Source: Congeria kusceri (taxonomy: Eukaryota > Mollusca > Bivalvia > Myida > Dreissenidae). From it: a DNA stretch of 64,000 nt. Every line of letters starts with the position of its first letter. The stretch's first letter is position 1. Below are positions 1-12,600 of this stretch, one piece after another. The notes below the pieces were generated by a model. It did no database searches and was not told the DNA's origin. It saw nothing but the letters and a program-made list of their open reading frames with translations. Made by a program: the position numbers and the translations under genes. The stretch spans positions 58,873,681 through 58,937,680 of the forward strand of contig CM051025.1 of assembly GCA_027627225.1 (NCBI GenBank), read 5' to 3'.

Positions 1-478
1 AAATAGTCCCAAGATGCCTTAGACTAACAACACAAGCATAAATAGTCCCAAGATGCCTTAGACTGACAACACAAGCATAAATAGTCCCAAGATGCCTTAG
101 ACTAACAACACAAGCATACATAGTTCCAAGATGCCTTAGACTAACAACACAAGCATAAATAGTCCCAAGACGCCTTAGACTAGCAACACAAGCATATATA
201 GTCCCAAGACGCCTTAGACTAACAACACAAGCATAAATAGTCCCAAGACGCCTTAGACTAACAACACAAGCATAAATAGTCCCAAGATGCCTTACACTAA
301 CAACACTAGCATATATAGTTCCAAGACGCCTTAGACTAACAACACAGGCATAAATAGTCCCAAGACGCCTTAGACTAACAACACAAGCATAAATAGTCCC
401 AAGACGCCTTAGACTAACAACACAAGCATAAATAGGCCCAAGACACCTTATACGAACAACACAAGCATAAATAAACTA
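1..478. repeat. 39-bp tandem repeat, about 12 units
   Basis: The unit runs from AAATAGTCCCAAGATGCC through AACACAAGCAT and recurs every 39 bases with 0-4 substitutions; GATGCC and GACGCC variants alternate. The array continues off the left edge. It lies in the intron after exon 936-811 and ends where the adjacent SINE starts. It is a minisatellite with no coding frame. Confidence 0.95.
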
Positions 479-481
479 ATA

Positions 482-774
482 GCCGGGCCAGCTAGCTCGG
501 TTGGTAGAGTGCTGGACTACAAATCCGAGGATCGCGGGTTCGATTCCCAGCCCCGCCACATTACTTGTGTGGGTATTGGTCATAAAATTATTTCTACGGC
601 CATTCTCCCCCTACTTCTGATTCAAGTAGGGAATTTGTCAGTTACTGGCATAAGTATGTGCACTTAGTACCGGTAAACCAGCTTACCCAGGAAAAGTGTG
701 AGTAGGCTAACTGACCGCTGTTATATGACTGAAATACTGTTGAATACGGCGAAAAATCCAAACAAACAAAATAA
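482..774 (+). mobile_element. tRNA-derived SINE, copy 1 (full head)
   Basis: The head has a tRNA-like pol III promoter: A box TAGCTCGGTTGGTAG and B box GGTTCGATTCC, with a degenerate anticodon arm (loop CTACAAA). A non-tRNA body of about 220 bp follows, with landmarks CATTCTCCCCCTAC, GTATGTGCACTTAGTAC and GACTGAAATACTGTTGAA, and an A-rich CAAACAAA tail. A short possible target duplication, ATAAACTAA, flanks it (471-479 and 775-783). It is not a functional tRNA gene because the anticodon stem has mismatches. It ends about 35 bases from the exon 811 donor. Confidence 0.9.
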
Positions 775-810
775 ATAAACTAACAAACAGGTTCAAGCTA
801 GCACACTGAC

Positions 811-3800
811 CTTGAAGAAGGGGCTGTGCATGAGATGTTTGCCACTGCGCACAATCGGGTCCTCATACTCATACTGTCTCTGCAGGGCCTCTGGCAGACC
901 CTTCACCAGTGAGGCAAGTGCTGTACCAGACAGGGGCTGTCAACAGGGGTGATATCCAAAGGTTAGGAACAAGTTTACACAAATGGTTTATTGTTTGTTT
1001 TCATTTGAAGATTACAGACATATAATCAGCCAAAAAAGAAATCTGACAGTGAAAACAAAACGATACAAAAAATTATAAAATGTCATGGTTTTTTGGCTGA
1101 GTATATAATTACATGCAGTATGCAAAACATATTGTTACTTTTCTTCTTTTTTTCCTCTGTTAAAATTTTTCCAAAATGTTAATAAAATCAGGTTATTCCA
1201 TATAAGGATAATTGTTTGTTACACAATTATATATGTAACCATATACAATTGCAACCATTACAACCAATTGAAAAACGTAATTAATTGATGATTATTTTTA
1301 CTTCAAAATATATAACATTTCTAGCCAAAGCACTATAGGCAGTACATTTTCATTGGAATACCATTGGTCGAAATAAGCCCAAGACCGCATGCCCTAAACT
1401 GGAAAATTTTGAAGAGGGCTTGCCCAGATTCTCAATTTTATATTGACGGACTTGCAGGGGCGTAGCTTCAGTTCAAAAATGTATAGGCACAACAGGCGGA
1501 ATCTACAAAATGACGCTGTAAGCAATAATTTGGGCCAGAAGAGTTCATACTCATATGTGGCTACGAACAACTAACTTCAGCTATACCCCGATTCTACAAA
1601 ATAATTGTAAAATAAGCGTGTTTCATGAAATTTGTTTCATATTGATGTAATCGACTCGTTAAACAATGAAGTATCAACACAGCCAAGAAAGATCTCCTCA
1701 CCCCCATCCCCCTTCTTGTTTTTATTTCATTTTTGGCATATTTAAATTTGTCATATCTGGAAAAAATGTATAGGCACATGCATATAGTACCTAAAGGAAA
1801 ACACGACCCTGACTTGAAACATTTTCTTGCTGAGAAGTAATAATAAAAGAATCAGCTAATTTCAATGACTGGAATACAAGTCTACAACAAGGCAGGCCAT
1901 ACCACTGAGAACTGCCTGGACAGTTCCTGGTCCGACGTGTCTGGCTGGGGGGAGGCCAGAAGGTCGTTGATGTTGAATGATTGGTCGAAGTTCACGCTGA
2001 TCAGACGACGCAACTTCTGAAGTGCCCACATTCTCTGGGAGGCATCTACATGGGTAAACTCTCTTTTTTATAGGAAGTTGTATATGCGACTATAATACGC
2101 CTTAGGGAGAGCAGTTTCTCCTTTTCACAGAAGTTTAGTCATACAAATGAAATGTTGCACTTGATAATGAAATAATACCAGTACAATATTACATTTGTTG
2201 TGAGTGAGGATACAATAATCTTTTATAAAACAGATGGGTCTTACTTGCAGAAGGTGCAATATTACAAAACTTGCAAAGACTGGTATCACTTGATATACAT
2301 GAGGGCCCAATTTGCACCAGGAAATCTGAATTTTGATTTTGCAAGGATACCTGTTTTGTTAGAAATAATTTCTTTAGAAAGCAGGAACATATTCTTCATT
2401 TTCAAATATTTTCAGAAACTAAGTAGCCAATTAGAAATTTTACTAGCCAATTAGAAATGTTAGTCGCCAATGGCTATTTTGGCTGCTGTACGTCTATTAT
2501 ATTTCTCATTATGACATCAGAGCATTCTTACTGAGGCTGCTCAGCTGGGCGCAGGCCGCTAGAGAGGCAGCCAGCCTGGCCATGACGCTTCTGTCCAAGT
2601 CCATCTCCAGTTTGAAACCCAGCAGGCAGGTCACCAGGTCAATGGAAGGTCGTGACAGCACCGTCCTGTCTGACAGCACGTCCATAGGGGCCGCAGCAGG
2701 CATTATGGGATACACGGTGAAGAGCCAACCCCAGCCGTTGACTGAGCCATCACTCATGAACTTCCAACGTATTTCATCACCTTGGATACGCAGCTCTTGT
2801 GACCAGTCTGACCATTCCCTTCCTGAAATCACATATTTTGTAACCTTTCACTGGTTTGAGATTAGTATATTTAGTACTGACCAATGAAGGTTACCCTTAT
2901 TTTACTGTTAATACTAAATCAATAACTAATTTCATACAACAGGTATTAATTTCAGACAAGGTATTAGTTGTTATTAATTTCAAGTAACCGCATAGCATCC
3001 CTTATATTTAAATTATTATTTATTTTGCATTTTCAATATTCAAAGTCTGGAAACCTGATCTGATAGTGAAATTTCTGCCAGATCCATCCATAATCGTCAG
3101 AGGGTCATGTCGTCTCTCTGTAGAACATCGTCGATCAAACTCAATCCTCAGAGACTCTGCCCCTGGAAAAAGCAGAATGAATTGTATAATTGTAGTGATC
3201 TAAAACAAATTATGTAGTTGATAAAAACACTTTTTGTTAAAAGCAAATTGTAACTGACAGTTTATTTGTTTGTCTTCTCACACTCCTTTGGAAAGTCCTA
3301 CTCTCATCTGGTTGGGGACAGACTTATTTGAAACACACAACATGTATTTGCCAGAACCAGAATTTTTTATTTTAACAGCCGAAACGAATAAATGCAAATG
3401 TATTTTTTTAAAAGACCAAAAAGAAAACCGACTCAACTCACTGGGGTTATCGTCACATGACTGGCCTGTGATTTTTACGACCATAAAGGAAACTGACTCA
3501 ACTAACCGGGTATCTTCACATGTCCAGCCAGCGAGGTATCATCAGTGTATGGGTGCGGGCTCTCCTGAACCACTGGCTGCGCAAGGTTACGACCCGAATT
3601 CTGATCGGCAGCGACGTCCTCCAGCTCGGTCACACATAACTCCAGCAGCATTTCCGCGACTGCGCCGTTGGACTTGGCTAGGCTTGTGAGGACTTCAGAT
3701 AACGTTTCCCTTCCTTTGACCCCGACCCGACCCGCGACCGAGAGCTTCAGGAGGTCCACAAGGATGCGGGAATCGTCCGGGGTAAGTTTACGAGTAAACT

Positions 3801-6606
3801 CATCCAGACCTAAGGTTAAAATGTTATGATCTGAAATGCCAGGGTTCATAACGTGAAATAACAAGGAATGGTAAACATATAACAAGACATGGAAACACAT
3901 GTACCAAACATATAACAAGACATGGAAACACATGTACCAAACATACAACAAGACATGGAAACACATGTACCAAACATATCACAAGACATGGAAACACATG
4001 TACCAAAGGCTGATTAACATGCAGGAAAAAACATCAATTATTTCTTGGATAATAATAAGCCAAAAGGCTGCATGCAATACCATAATGTGTAATGACTGAT
4101 AAAATAGAATGGTAACTTTAAATCATACAACAATCAATTATTAGTTAATAGTCATAAACTGTACAAATAAAACAGAACAATAAACATTAACATGATTAAC
4201 AATTAACTATTTAAGTCATAGCTTTAACCTTAACTAATGCACGCTCAAAACATGAAACAACATTTTTATGAATATTTAAAGTATTACAAATAACAGAAAG
4301 CATAACCAAAATTTATGCAGGTAAAGAAGACAGGTGTCTATATAAAATTTTGCAACTACATTAAAGTTAGTTTGCACCTATGTTAAAACAAAATTAGATT
4401 GCACCTATGTAGACACATAGAGTAAAAATAATGTTTCCCAAATTGTTCTTATATACTTCATTGAACAGAAAATACCATAAAAGCGGAAAGTGCCGTCCCG
4501 GATTATAGGGACGCCGTAAGGAGTGTACTTAAGGTGAGATCTAGTTATGGGAGTGATTTCTATCTGCAATATGTATATCAGAGCACAAACAATTCAAATC
4601 TGAGATAAAAAATATGTTCGAAGATAATTATATTCTAAGTTTCCTGAAAATAAATAAATTGATTGCAAGCCATATAATGGCAAACCAACATACTACAACA
4701 CACCAAACACACTAATGCAGATCTGTTACTTAAGTGAGAGTATGTTAGGGGTTCTGAAAGAAGAGTGCAATGTTGTCAAATGTGTCCTACAAAACCTAAG
4801 TACACACAAATGTGCTAATCTAAATGAAAAACCAAGTGTACAAATAATATAGGAAACGATCCAGAGTGAACTGGCAGGGTGCTGCACCCAGCTCCTGTTT
4901 GCCCCTCTGGGCTGATCAACAAAGGAATGCTGAATATCGTTTGAAATTTACTATATTTTTGCAAATATTCAATGACAAATGAAGAGGCCATGTTAAAAAA
5001 TCTGAATTAGAAGCCTTAAAATGATAAAGACCCAGGATGTTACACCATATTAGTAAATGTCAAACAAATGGTCCGACCTGCCCGCACTCTCCTTTTTAGC
5101 AGCACCCTGTACCTTTGTTATCCTAGATCTTTCCGCACATAAGCCAGTTTTACTCTCTGTACCTGATGCAGAAGAAGTATGTTCAGTGTCCTCAGAGGTG
5201 CTGGTCACTTCTTCTGGAGTCGTGAATGTCTCTGCCATGATGCTCGCCACTTTGGATTTCAACGCGAGTTCATGCATGCTGGGGAACGTGGAGAAATCCT
5301 CAGGTGGATGTGTCTGCTGCTGAATTTAAATGGAATAAAGTCATGTGATAACTAACCTTGGTACCTAGGGTTAAAAATTTATATCTTATTTCAACTATTA
5401 TTATTTTGATCTTACCATTAAAAATTAATGAAAGTCAACAATGAAACTCAATACAAATACTGAACATCAGCCTTGTATGTGACACATCCAAACAAATATG
5501 GGATTATTGCATTTCATAGGAAAACTCCTCATGATTTTAATTCAAAGGTCCAAAATTGTTGAACTGAAAATCACAAAATTTTTAATTGCGATATTTACAC
5601 GTTAGGGATTTTCCCATAAAATTTCTCTGCATAAAAATGTCTGGCTGTAGGGTAATATTCAAAACAAACAGAAAATGTGTTGTTCACTTCATCAGGAATG
5701 CAAACAATATTTTAGTACTGATAAACAGACACACAAAAACTCTAATGAGTGAGCCTCCAACCTCATGTGTAGACTCCAAGATGGCCAGGTTGATGTCAGT
5801 GTGATCAACTACGGCCCCTAGGGCTCCCTCGGAGGGCAGGGTGGAGGTCGAGGTAACCATACTGCCCTCCAGGGCAGGGATAGGCGTGGCACTGCGTGTG
5901 GGCTGGCCCTGGGAGGTCGACATGCCCTGGGAGGCGGAGCTGAGCTGAACTGCCATCTCCTTCTGTAGCAGGCTCACCACCGCATCTCTGCGAGGAACAT
6001 AACACATATTCGGTCAGAGACATATCTAGGTATTTCAACAATGAAGCAGTGTAAGGGAATGCTGTTGAATATGCAATTATAAGGGTTTGTATTGTTTGTT
6101 CAGTGACTTTTAAAGTCCTGATTCCAGGGCCCTAACCCTAACCCTAGCCACTAGGTCTGATAAGATACAGATGAACTTCAGTTAACAATGTTTTAAGTTC
6201 TTTTAAACAATAAAGATCAGGAACTGATAATACCAAAGTCAGCTAAATTTAAACAGGTTTGAGTAATTGTTATAGAGTCTCATCTCTTAACAAACAGGTT
6301 TAAATGACTTTAAGACATATTTAAATCTGGCTCTAAATAGAAAGTGACTAAGCCATTGGTAAACGACAAAGTGATTCCTATATAGTCCCTCCCCGCAGCC
6401 AATGTGAATTGTTAACATGATAAGAAGTCATCTTTACCTGGCATACATGATCTGCAACGACTGCAGAACATTGGAGAGAGCTATCTGTTTGCCGTATTCT
6501 GTTTCCTGGGACAGAATGACCTTGGCCAGAGAGGGGCGTGGCATCTTACACATGGAGGTCAGCGCAGCGATGGAGGACGGGTCCTCATTGTTGGTTTCCA
6601 CCAGAC
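811..6606 (-). CDS. HERC2: HERC2 region between RLD2 and RLD3 (exons 55-62)
   Basis: The exons are 6606-6438, 5987-5762, 5319-5078, 3809-3507, 3162-3055, 2822-2532, 2045-1903 and 936-811, about residues 3342-3877. Blocks matching HERC2 include [160 protein letters not shown] and HLMHSPFFK. The Ser/Thr-rich exon 5987-5762 and the 5319-5078 exon diverge most. The junction 5078 to 3809 does not keep phase with the best-looking sites, so a micro-exon or a different donor is likely. The next exon, towards RLD3, lies below position 1. Confidence 0.92.
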
Positions 6607-9600
6607 CTGAGTTACCAAAAACAGAACATGTTGATTTGAATATTTTTGAAATGAAGCAAATGTAATTTGGAGTATATTTAATAACATACATTATTAGCAA
6701 ATAATAAAGTATACATTGAATAGACCACTATAATTATCTGAAAGGTGACACCTTGCATAATTCAAGCATGACGCCATTTTTTAAATTAAAATAACAGCAC
6801 CTGCAAAGTTACATATTCTCCATCAGCTACCTTAGAATTCACGAAAGACAACAAAAGTTAACAAGTCATTGTTTAAATATTTTCTTCAGTGAATCTTTTA
6901 CCCAGGTCTGTAGCTCCCAGTGGGTCCCTTGACGAAGAGAAGAGTACAGGTTCATGGGTCATCGGTGCTGAAAGGTCGGTGGTTGCCCAGGCGATGGAGT
7001 GGGAGGAGCCACATGCGACCTTGGTGATCTTGTGACCTTCCAGGCCATGTACAAGGGCGGGTTTGCGGTTGACGGTCGTCGTGCCATTACCCTGCTGACC
7101 ATGGTCATTGTCACCCCAGGCAAACACCTAGAAAGCATTGTAGAAGTGAGAAAATTTCTTAACAATGTTGTAGTATTCTATATTCAAACATGACACACAC
7201 AGATTTTTCGTTTGACAAAGAACAAAATCTACCACATACAGAATTTTCTGTCTACAAAGAACAAAATCTACAATACGCAGATTGCTCTTTTGATATAGAA
7301 CAAAATTTAACACATTCAGCTTGTTCTAATGACAAAGAACAACATCGACCACATATAGATTTCTGTTAAGACAAAGAACAAAATCTACCACATATAGATT
7401 GCTCTTAAGACAAAGAACAAAATCTACCACATATAGATTGCTCTTAAGACAAAGAACAAAATCTACCACATATAGATTGCTCTTAAGACAAAGAACAAAA
7501 TCTACCACATATAGATTGCTCTTAAGACAAAGAACAAAATCTACCACATATAGATTGCACTTAAGACAAAGAACAAAATCTACCACATATAGATTGCTCT
7601 TTAGACAAAGAACAAAATCTACCACATATAGATTGCTCTTAAGACAAAGAACAAAATCTACCACATATAGATTGCTCTTAAGACAAAGAACAAAATCTAA
7701 CACATATAGATTGCTCTTAAGACAAAGAACAAAATCTAACACATATAGACTGCTCTTTAGACAAAGAACAAAATCTACCACATATAGATTCCTCTTTAGA
7801 CAAAGAACAAAATCTACCACATATAGATTGCTCTTAAGACAAAGAACAAAATCTACCACATATAGATTGCTCTTAAGACAAAGAACAAAATCTAACACAT
7901 ATAGATTGCTCTTTAGACAAAGAACAAAATCTACCACATATAGATTGCTCTTTAGACAAAGAACAAAATCTACCACATATAGATTGCTCTTTAGACAAAG
8001 AACACAATCTACCACATATAGATTGCTCTTTAGACAAAGAACAAAATCTAATTTAGTTCTTGCACATCAAAACTGCAAACTTTTGTTTATTAGCCATTTA
8101 ACAATAATAAATTTAACATTGTTTCTGAATATATTATCAAATTCTGAAAACAATAGGGCCAAAAGGCCCAAGGTCGCTCACCTGAGAGATTAAGGAACTA
8201 AACTGCTCTGAGCAAGTTTTTGATGATTGGCCTATGAAATTAATGTGGCCTCAAAACTGTTTTAAAGCTTTTTGTTCATTTGTGCCACGGTGACCTAGTT
8301 TTTTTTACCCCACACGACCCAGTTTCAAACTTGTCCTAAGATATTATTGAAACAAATGTTCTGAGCAATTTTCAAGAAGATAAGGCAAAACTAGTTTTCA
8401 CATTTTTTTTCTATTTGACCTAGTGACCTAGTTTTTGACCAAACATGAGCCATTTTCAAATTCTGCCGAGATATCATTGGAACAAAGTATCTGGGCAAGT
8501 TTCATTAAGATTGGGCAATAAATGTGGCCTTTAGAGTGTTCACAAGCTTTTTTAAGTTTTCATTATACCAATATAAGGAAACCTGCCCCGCCCCATGACG
8601 GCCATGTTTTTCAGTAGAAAGGAATCATTATCGGACATCAGCCGAGATATCATAAGAACAAAGGTTATGAGCAAGTTTCATGCTGATTGGGCAAAAATGT
8701 GACTCCTCGAATGTTCACAAGCTTTTTCTATAGCCACAATAGGAAAACTGCCCTGGCGCCTGGCGGCCATGTTTTTCAACGCAGCGGAACCATTTTCGAA
8801 CTCGTCTGAGATATCATAAGCACAAAATAATGTTCCTAGCAACTTTCATGTAAATTGGGCAAAAAATGTGACTTCTAGAGTGTTAAAAAGCTTTTTCTTC
8901 AATGTCCTAGTTTTTCCTAGTTTTTCACCCCACATGACCCAGTTTCGAACTCGACCAAGAAATCATTAAGACAAATGTTCTCATGTAGCAACTTTCATGT
9001 AAATTGGGCAAAAAATGTGACTTCTAGAGTGTTAAAAAGCTTTTTCTTCAATTTGACCTAGTGACCTAGTTTTTGATACCACATGACCCAGTTTTGAACT
9101 CGGCCGAGATATCATTGGGACAAAGGTTCTGAGCAAGTTTCAGGAAGACTGGGCAAAATATGTGACTTCTAGAGTGTTAACAAGCTTTTTCTTCAATTTG
9201 ACCTAGTGTCCTAGTTTTTCACCCCACATGACCCAGTTTCGAACTCGACCAAGAAATCATTAAGACAAATGTTCTCATGTAGCAACTTTCATGTAAATTG
9301 GGCAAAAAATGTGACTTCTAGAGTGTTAAAAAGCTTTTTCTTCAATTTGACCTAGTGACCTAGTTTTTGATACCACATGACCCAGTTTTGAACTCGGCCG
9401 AGATATCATTGGGACAAAGGTTCTGAGCAAGTTTCAGGAAGACTGGGCAAAATATGTGACTTCTAGAGTGTTAACAAGCTTTTTCTTCAATTTGACCTAG
9501 TGTCCTAGTTTTTCACCCCACATGACCCAGTTTCGAACTCGACCAAGAAATCATTAAGACAAATGTTCTCATTCGCTTCATAAAGATTGGGCAAAAAAGT

Positions 9601-12600
9601 GACTTTTAGAATGTTAACAAGCTTTTTCTTCAATTTGACCTAGTGACCTAGTTTTTGATCCTACATGACCTAGATTCAAACTCAGCCGAGATATCATTAA
9701 GACAAATGTTCTGACCAACTTTCATGAAGATTGGGCAAAAAATGTGACATCTCGAGTGTTAACAAGCTTTTTCTTCAAAATGACCTAGTGACCTAGTTTT
9801 TGACCCCACCTGACCCAGATTCGAACTCAGCCGAGATATAATTGGGACAAATGTTCTGACCAAGTTTAATGAAGATTGGCCAATAAATGTGGCCTCTAGA
9901 GTTTTAATAAGGTAAATGTTGACGAAGCACGACAGACAAACGGTGATCAGGAAAGCTCACCATGAGCGCGTTGTGCTCAGGTGAGCTATAATTACACCAT
10001 ACAAAACTAAGGAGAATCAATATACTTTATTTGATGAAGACAAATTATTTATCAAACAAAGATTAATGTTTGAAAAAATCACTGACACAAAAATACTTCA
10101 TTCTAGAAACAAAATACATTAGCAACATTTGAAGAGATGATGATCCATATCCTTAACCCATAACAAAACTACACATACCTGACCGGTCTCGGTCACTGCC
10201 AGGCAGTGCAGGGCTCCCACGGCAACATGTATGATCTTCTTGCCCACCAGGCCGTCAACGAGAGTTGGGCGTCTTACATGGGCATCTGTCCCGTTACCCA
10301 GTCGAAAATAGTCACCTTTGCCCCTATGAGAACATATTATTTTTATAAACAGACACATAAACGGACTTAAACAGTCCTGTTTTGCCCACTCTAGGTCTAG
10401 ATCAATCTTTAGTATACCAAGTTTGGTGAAGATCAGATGACAATTGTTTGACTAAGAGAGTGGAAAAGGCTAAAAATGCCAAATGTAGATAATTCAAGGG
10501 CCATACTTCTGCAGTTCTTGGGGCGATTTGGCTGATTATCAAACTTGGCCAAGATTTTATGTCCACATACATAAGTCATCAAGTGTGGTGAAGATCATAT
10601 GAAAACTGTTGCACTTAAATAAGAAAGAATGTTGTCTACCAACAGACGGACCATCCAACCAACTGACATTCGCAATCCAATATACCCCGCCATCTTTGAG
10701 GGGGGCACAATATAAATAAGACTGAGACAATGTGACTGTTAGTTTCCCTGTCTTTCCTACTGATGATAACTCATGATCTAAAGAACTAAAATGACCTATG
10801 TTACACAAACAAGCAGATGTTTAGGCCCAGCCCGGCCACATTACTTGTGTGGGAATTGGTCATGAAATTATTTCTATGGCCATTCTCCCCCTACCTCTGA
10901 ATCAAGTAGGGCAGTTGTCAGTTACTGGCATAAGTATGTGCACTTGGTACTGGTAAACCGCTAAGATCGGCTACGCTTGCCCAGGAAATGTGTGAGTAGA
11001 TTAACTGACCGCCGTGATATGACTGAAATACTGTTAAAAGCGGCGAACAATCCAATCAAACAAACAAACAGATGTTTAGGCATGTCAAGCATACCAGGAC
11101 CCACTACTTACCAGGTCCACACCTGGCCAGCCAGTGTTCTAGCCAAGGAGAACTGTGCACCACATTCAATCTGTACCACACCTTGTCCTCCCAGTCTGTC
11201 CACCTATAATAGACAAAGAACTGGTTTTAAAGACCATTAAAACCTACCATTTACATATGGTTTGATTTTCCATGTTCAAAAACTCCATGTTCATTGGTTT
11301 TCTCCATGTTTTTCTATATTATCCAATAGTTACAAAAGATCACATCAGTATCAACAAAATGCTTCAATTCTGTTATCCTTCAAAAATTTATATCTTCTTC
11401 AATTGTAAGTAACCTTCAAACCCTGCAACAATCTCATTATAAAATTTATTGTAACAGCTGGCATATAAAACAAGAGGGCCCTGAGGACCCTAGGATGCTC
11501 ACCTGAGACTTTGCAACCCAATTGGAATTTGCATCCCGAGGTGTGGCTTATTTTTATCCCATGGGCATAATTTGAACAATCTTGAACAAACCTCTGGGAC
11601 TTGCAGTTGCAGTTAAAGATTTTTAAAGACTTATTGCTATTTAAGTCTATATAAAAACATGTGACCATTTGGGGTGTGGCCAGATTTGACACCAGGGGCA
11701 TAATTTGAACAATCTTTGGAGAGGACCACTATGCAATGTTACATACCAAATACAGAAAAGCTGTGGGCCTTGCCATTTCAGAAGAGAAGATTTTAAAAGT
11801 CATTGCTATTTAAGTCTATATAAACCATGTGACCCCCTGGGCGTGACCAGTTTTAACCCCAGGGGCATGATTTGAACAATATTTGTAGAGGACCACTATA
11901 CAGTGTTTTATACACAAAATATGAAACCTCCAGGCATTGTGGTTTCACAGAAGAAGAATTTTAAAGTAATTTTGCCATTTAAGTCTATATAAACCCTGTG
12001 ACCCCTGGGGTGTGGTCAGTTTTGACCCATGGGGCATAAATTGAAATATTTGTAGAGGACCACTATAAGATGTTCTATACCAAATATGAAACCTCTGAGT
12101 ATTGCGGTTTCAGAGAAGATTTTAAAGACATTTTGCTATTTAAGTTTATATAAACCATGTGACCCCCGGGGCGTGGCCAGTTTTGACCCTAGTGGCATAA
12201 TTTGAACAATCTTTGTAGAGGGCCACTATAGGATGTTATGTACCAAATACAAAACCTCTGGGTCTTGCGGTTTCAGAGGAGAAGATTTTTAAAGTCATTT
12301 TCCTATATATTCTATATAAACCATGTGGCCCATTTTGACCCCAGGGGCATAATTTGCACAATCTTTGTAGAGGACCACTGGTGAATGTCACATATCAAAT
12401 ATGAAAGCTCTGAGCCTTGCGGTTTCATAGAAGATGATTTTTAAAGTTTTCACTTTTTAAATCTAGTTTTAGCTCTGGTGACCTACATATTCAGCGGACC
12501 GGAAAGATTTGAAAAACTTTGAAAAAAGGATCATTCCTGTGAAGTTTTGTGAAAATCTGCCCAGCAGTCTAAGAGGAGATGTTGTTTGAATGAAAAGTTG

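Noticed and set aside
1..478. CRISPR-like array of regular 39-base units
   Set aside because: Units are contiguous with no unique spacers, the host is an animal nuclear genome, and there are no cas genes.
482..560. Functional tRNA gene
   Set aside because: A and B boxes are present but the anticodon stem is mismatched and a SINE body follows. The same head recurs at 15.6 kb.
2582..2887. Plus-strand frame of 101 codons
   Set aside because: It is the antisense shadow of HERC2 exon 2822-2532. The minus frame matches the family and carries the splice sites.
6129..6148. Internal telomere or chromosome-fusion scar
   Set aside because: Two and a half CCCTAA units in a normal HERC2 intron are too short to support this.
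7326..8193. Overlapping long frames (229 codons minus, 264 codons plus) encoding 13-residue repeats
   Set aside because: They exist only because a 39-base minisatellite has no stop in those frames. There is no coding context or conserved start and the array is inside a HERC2 intron.
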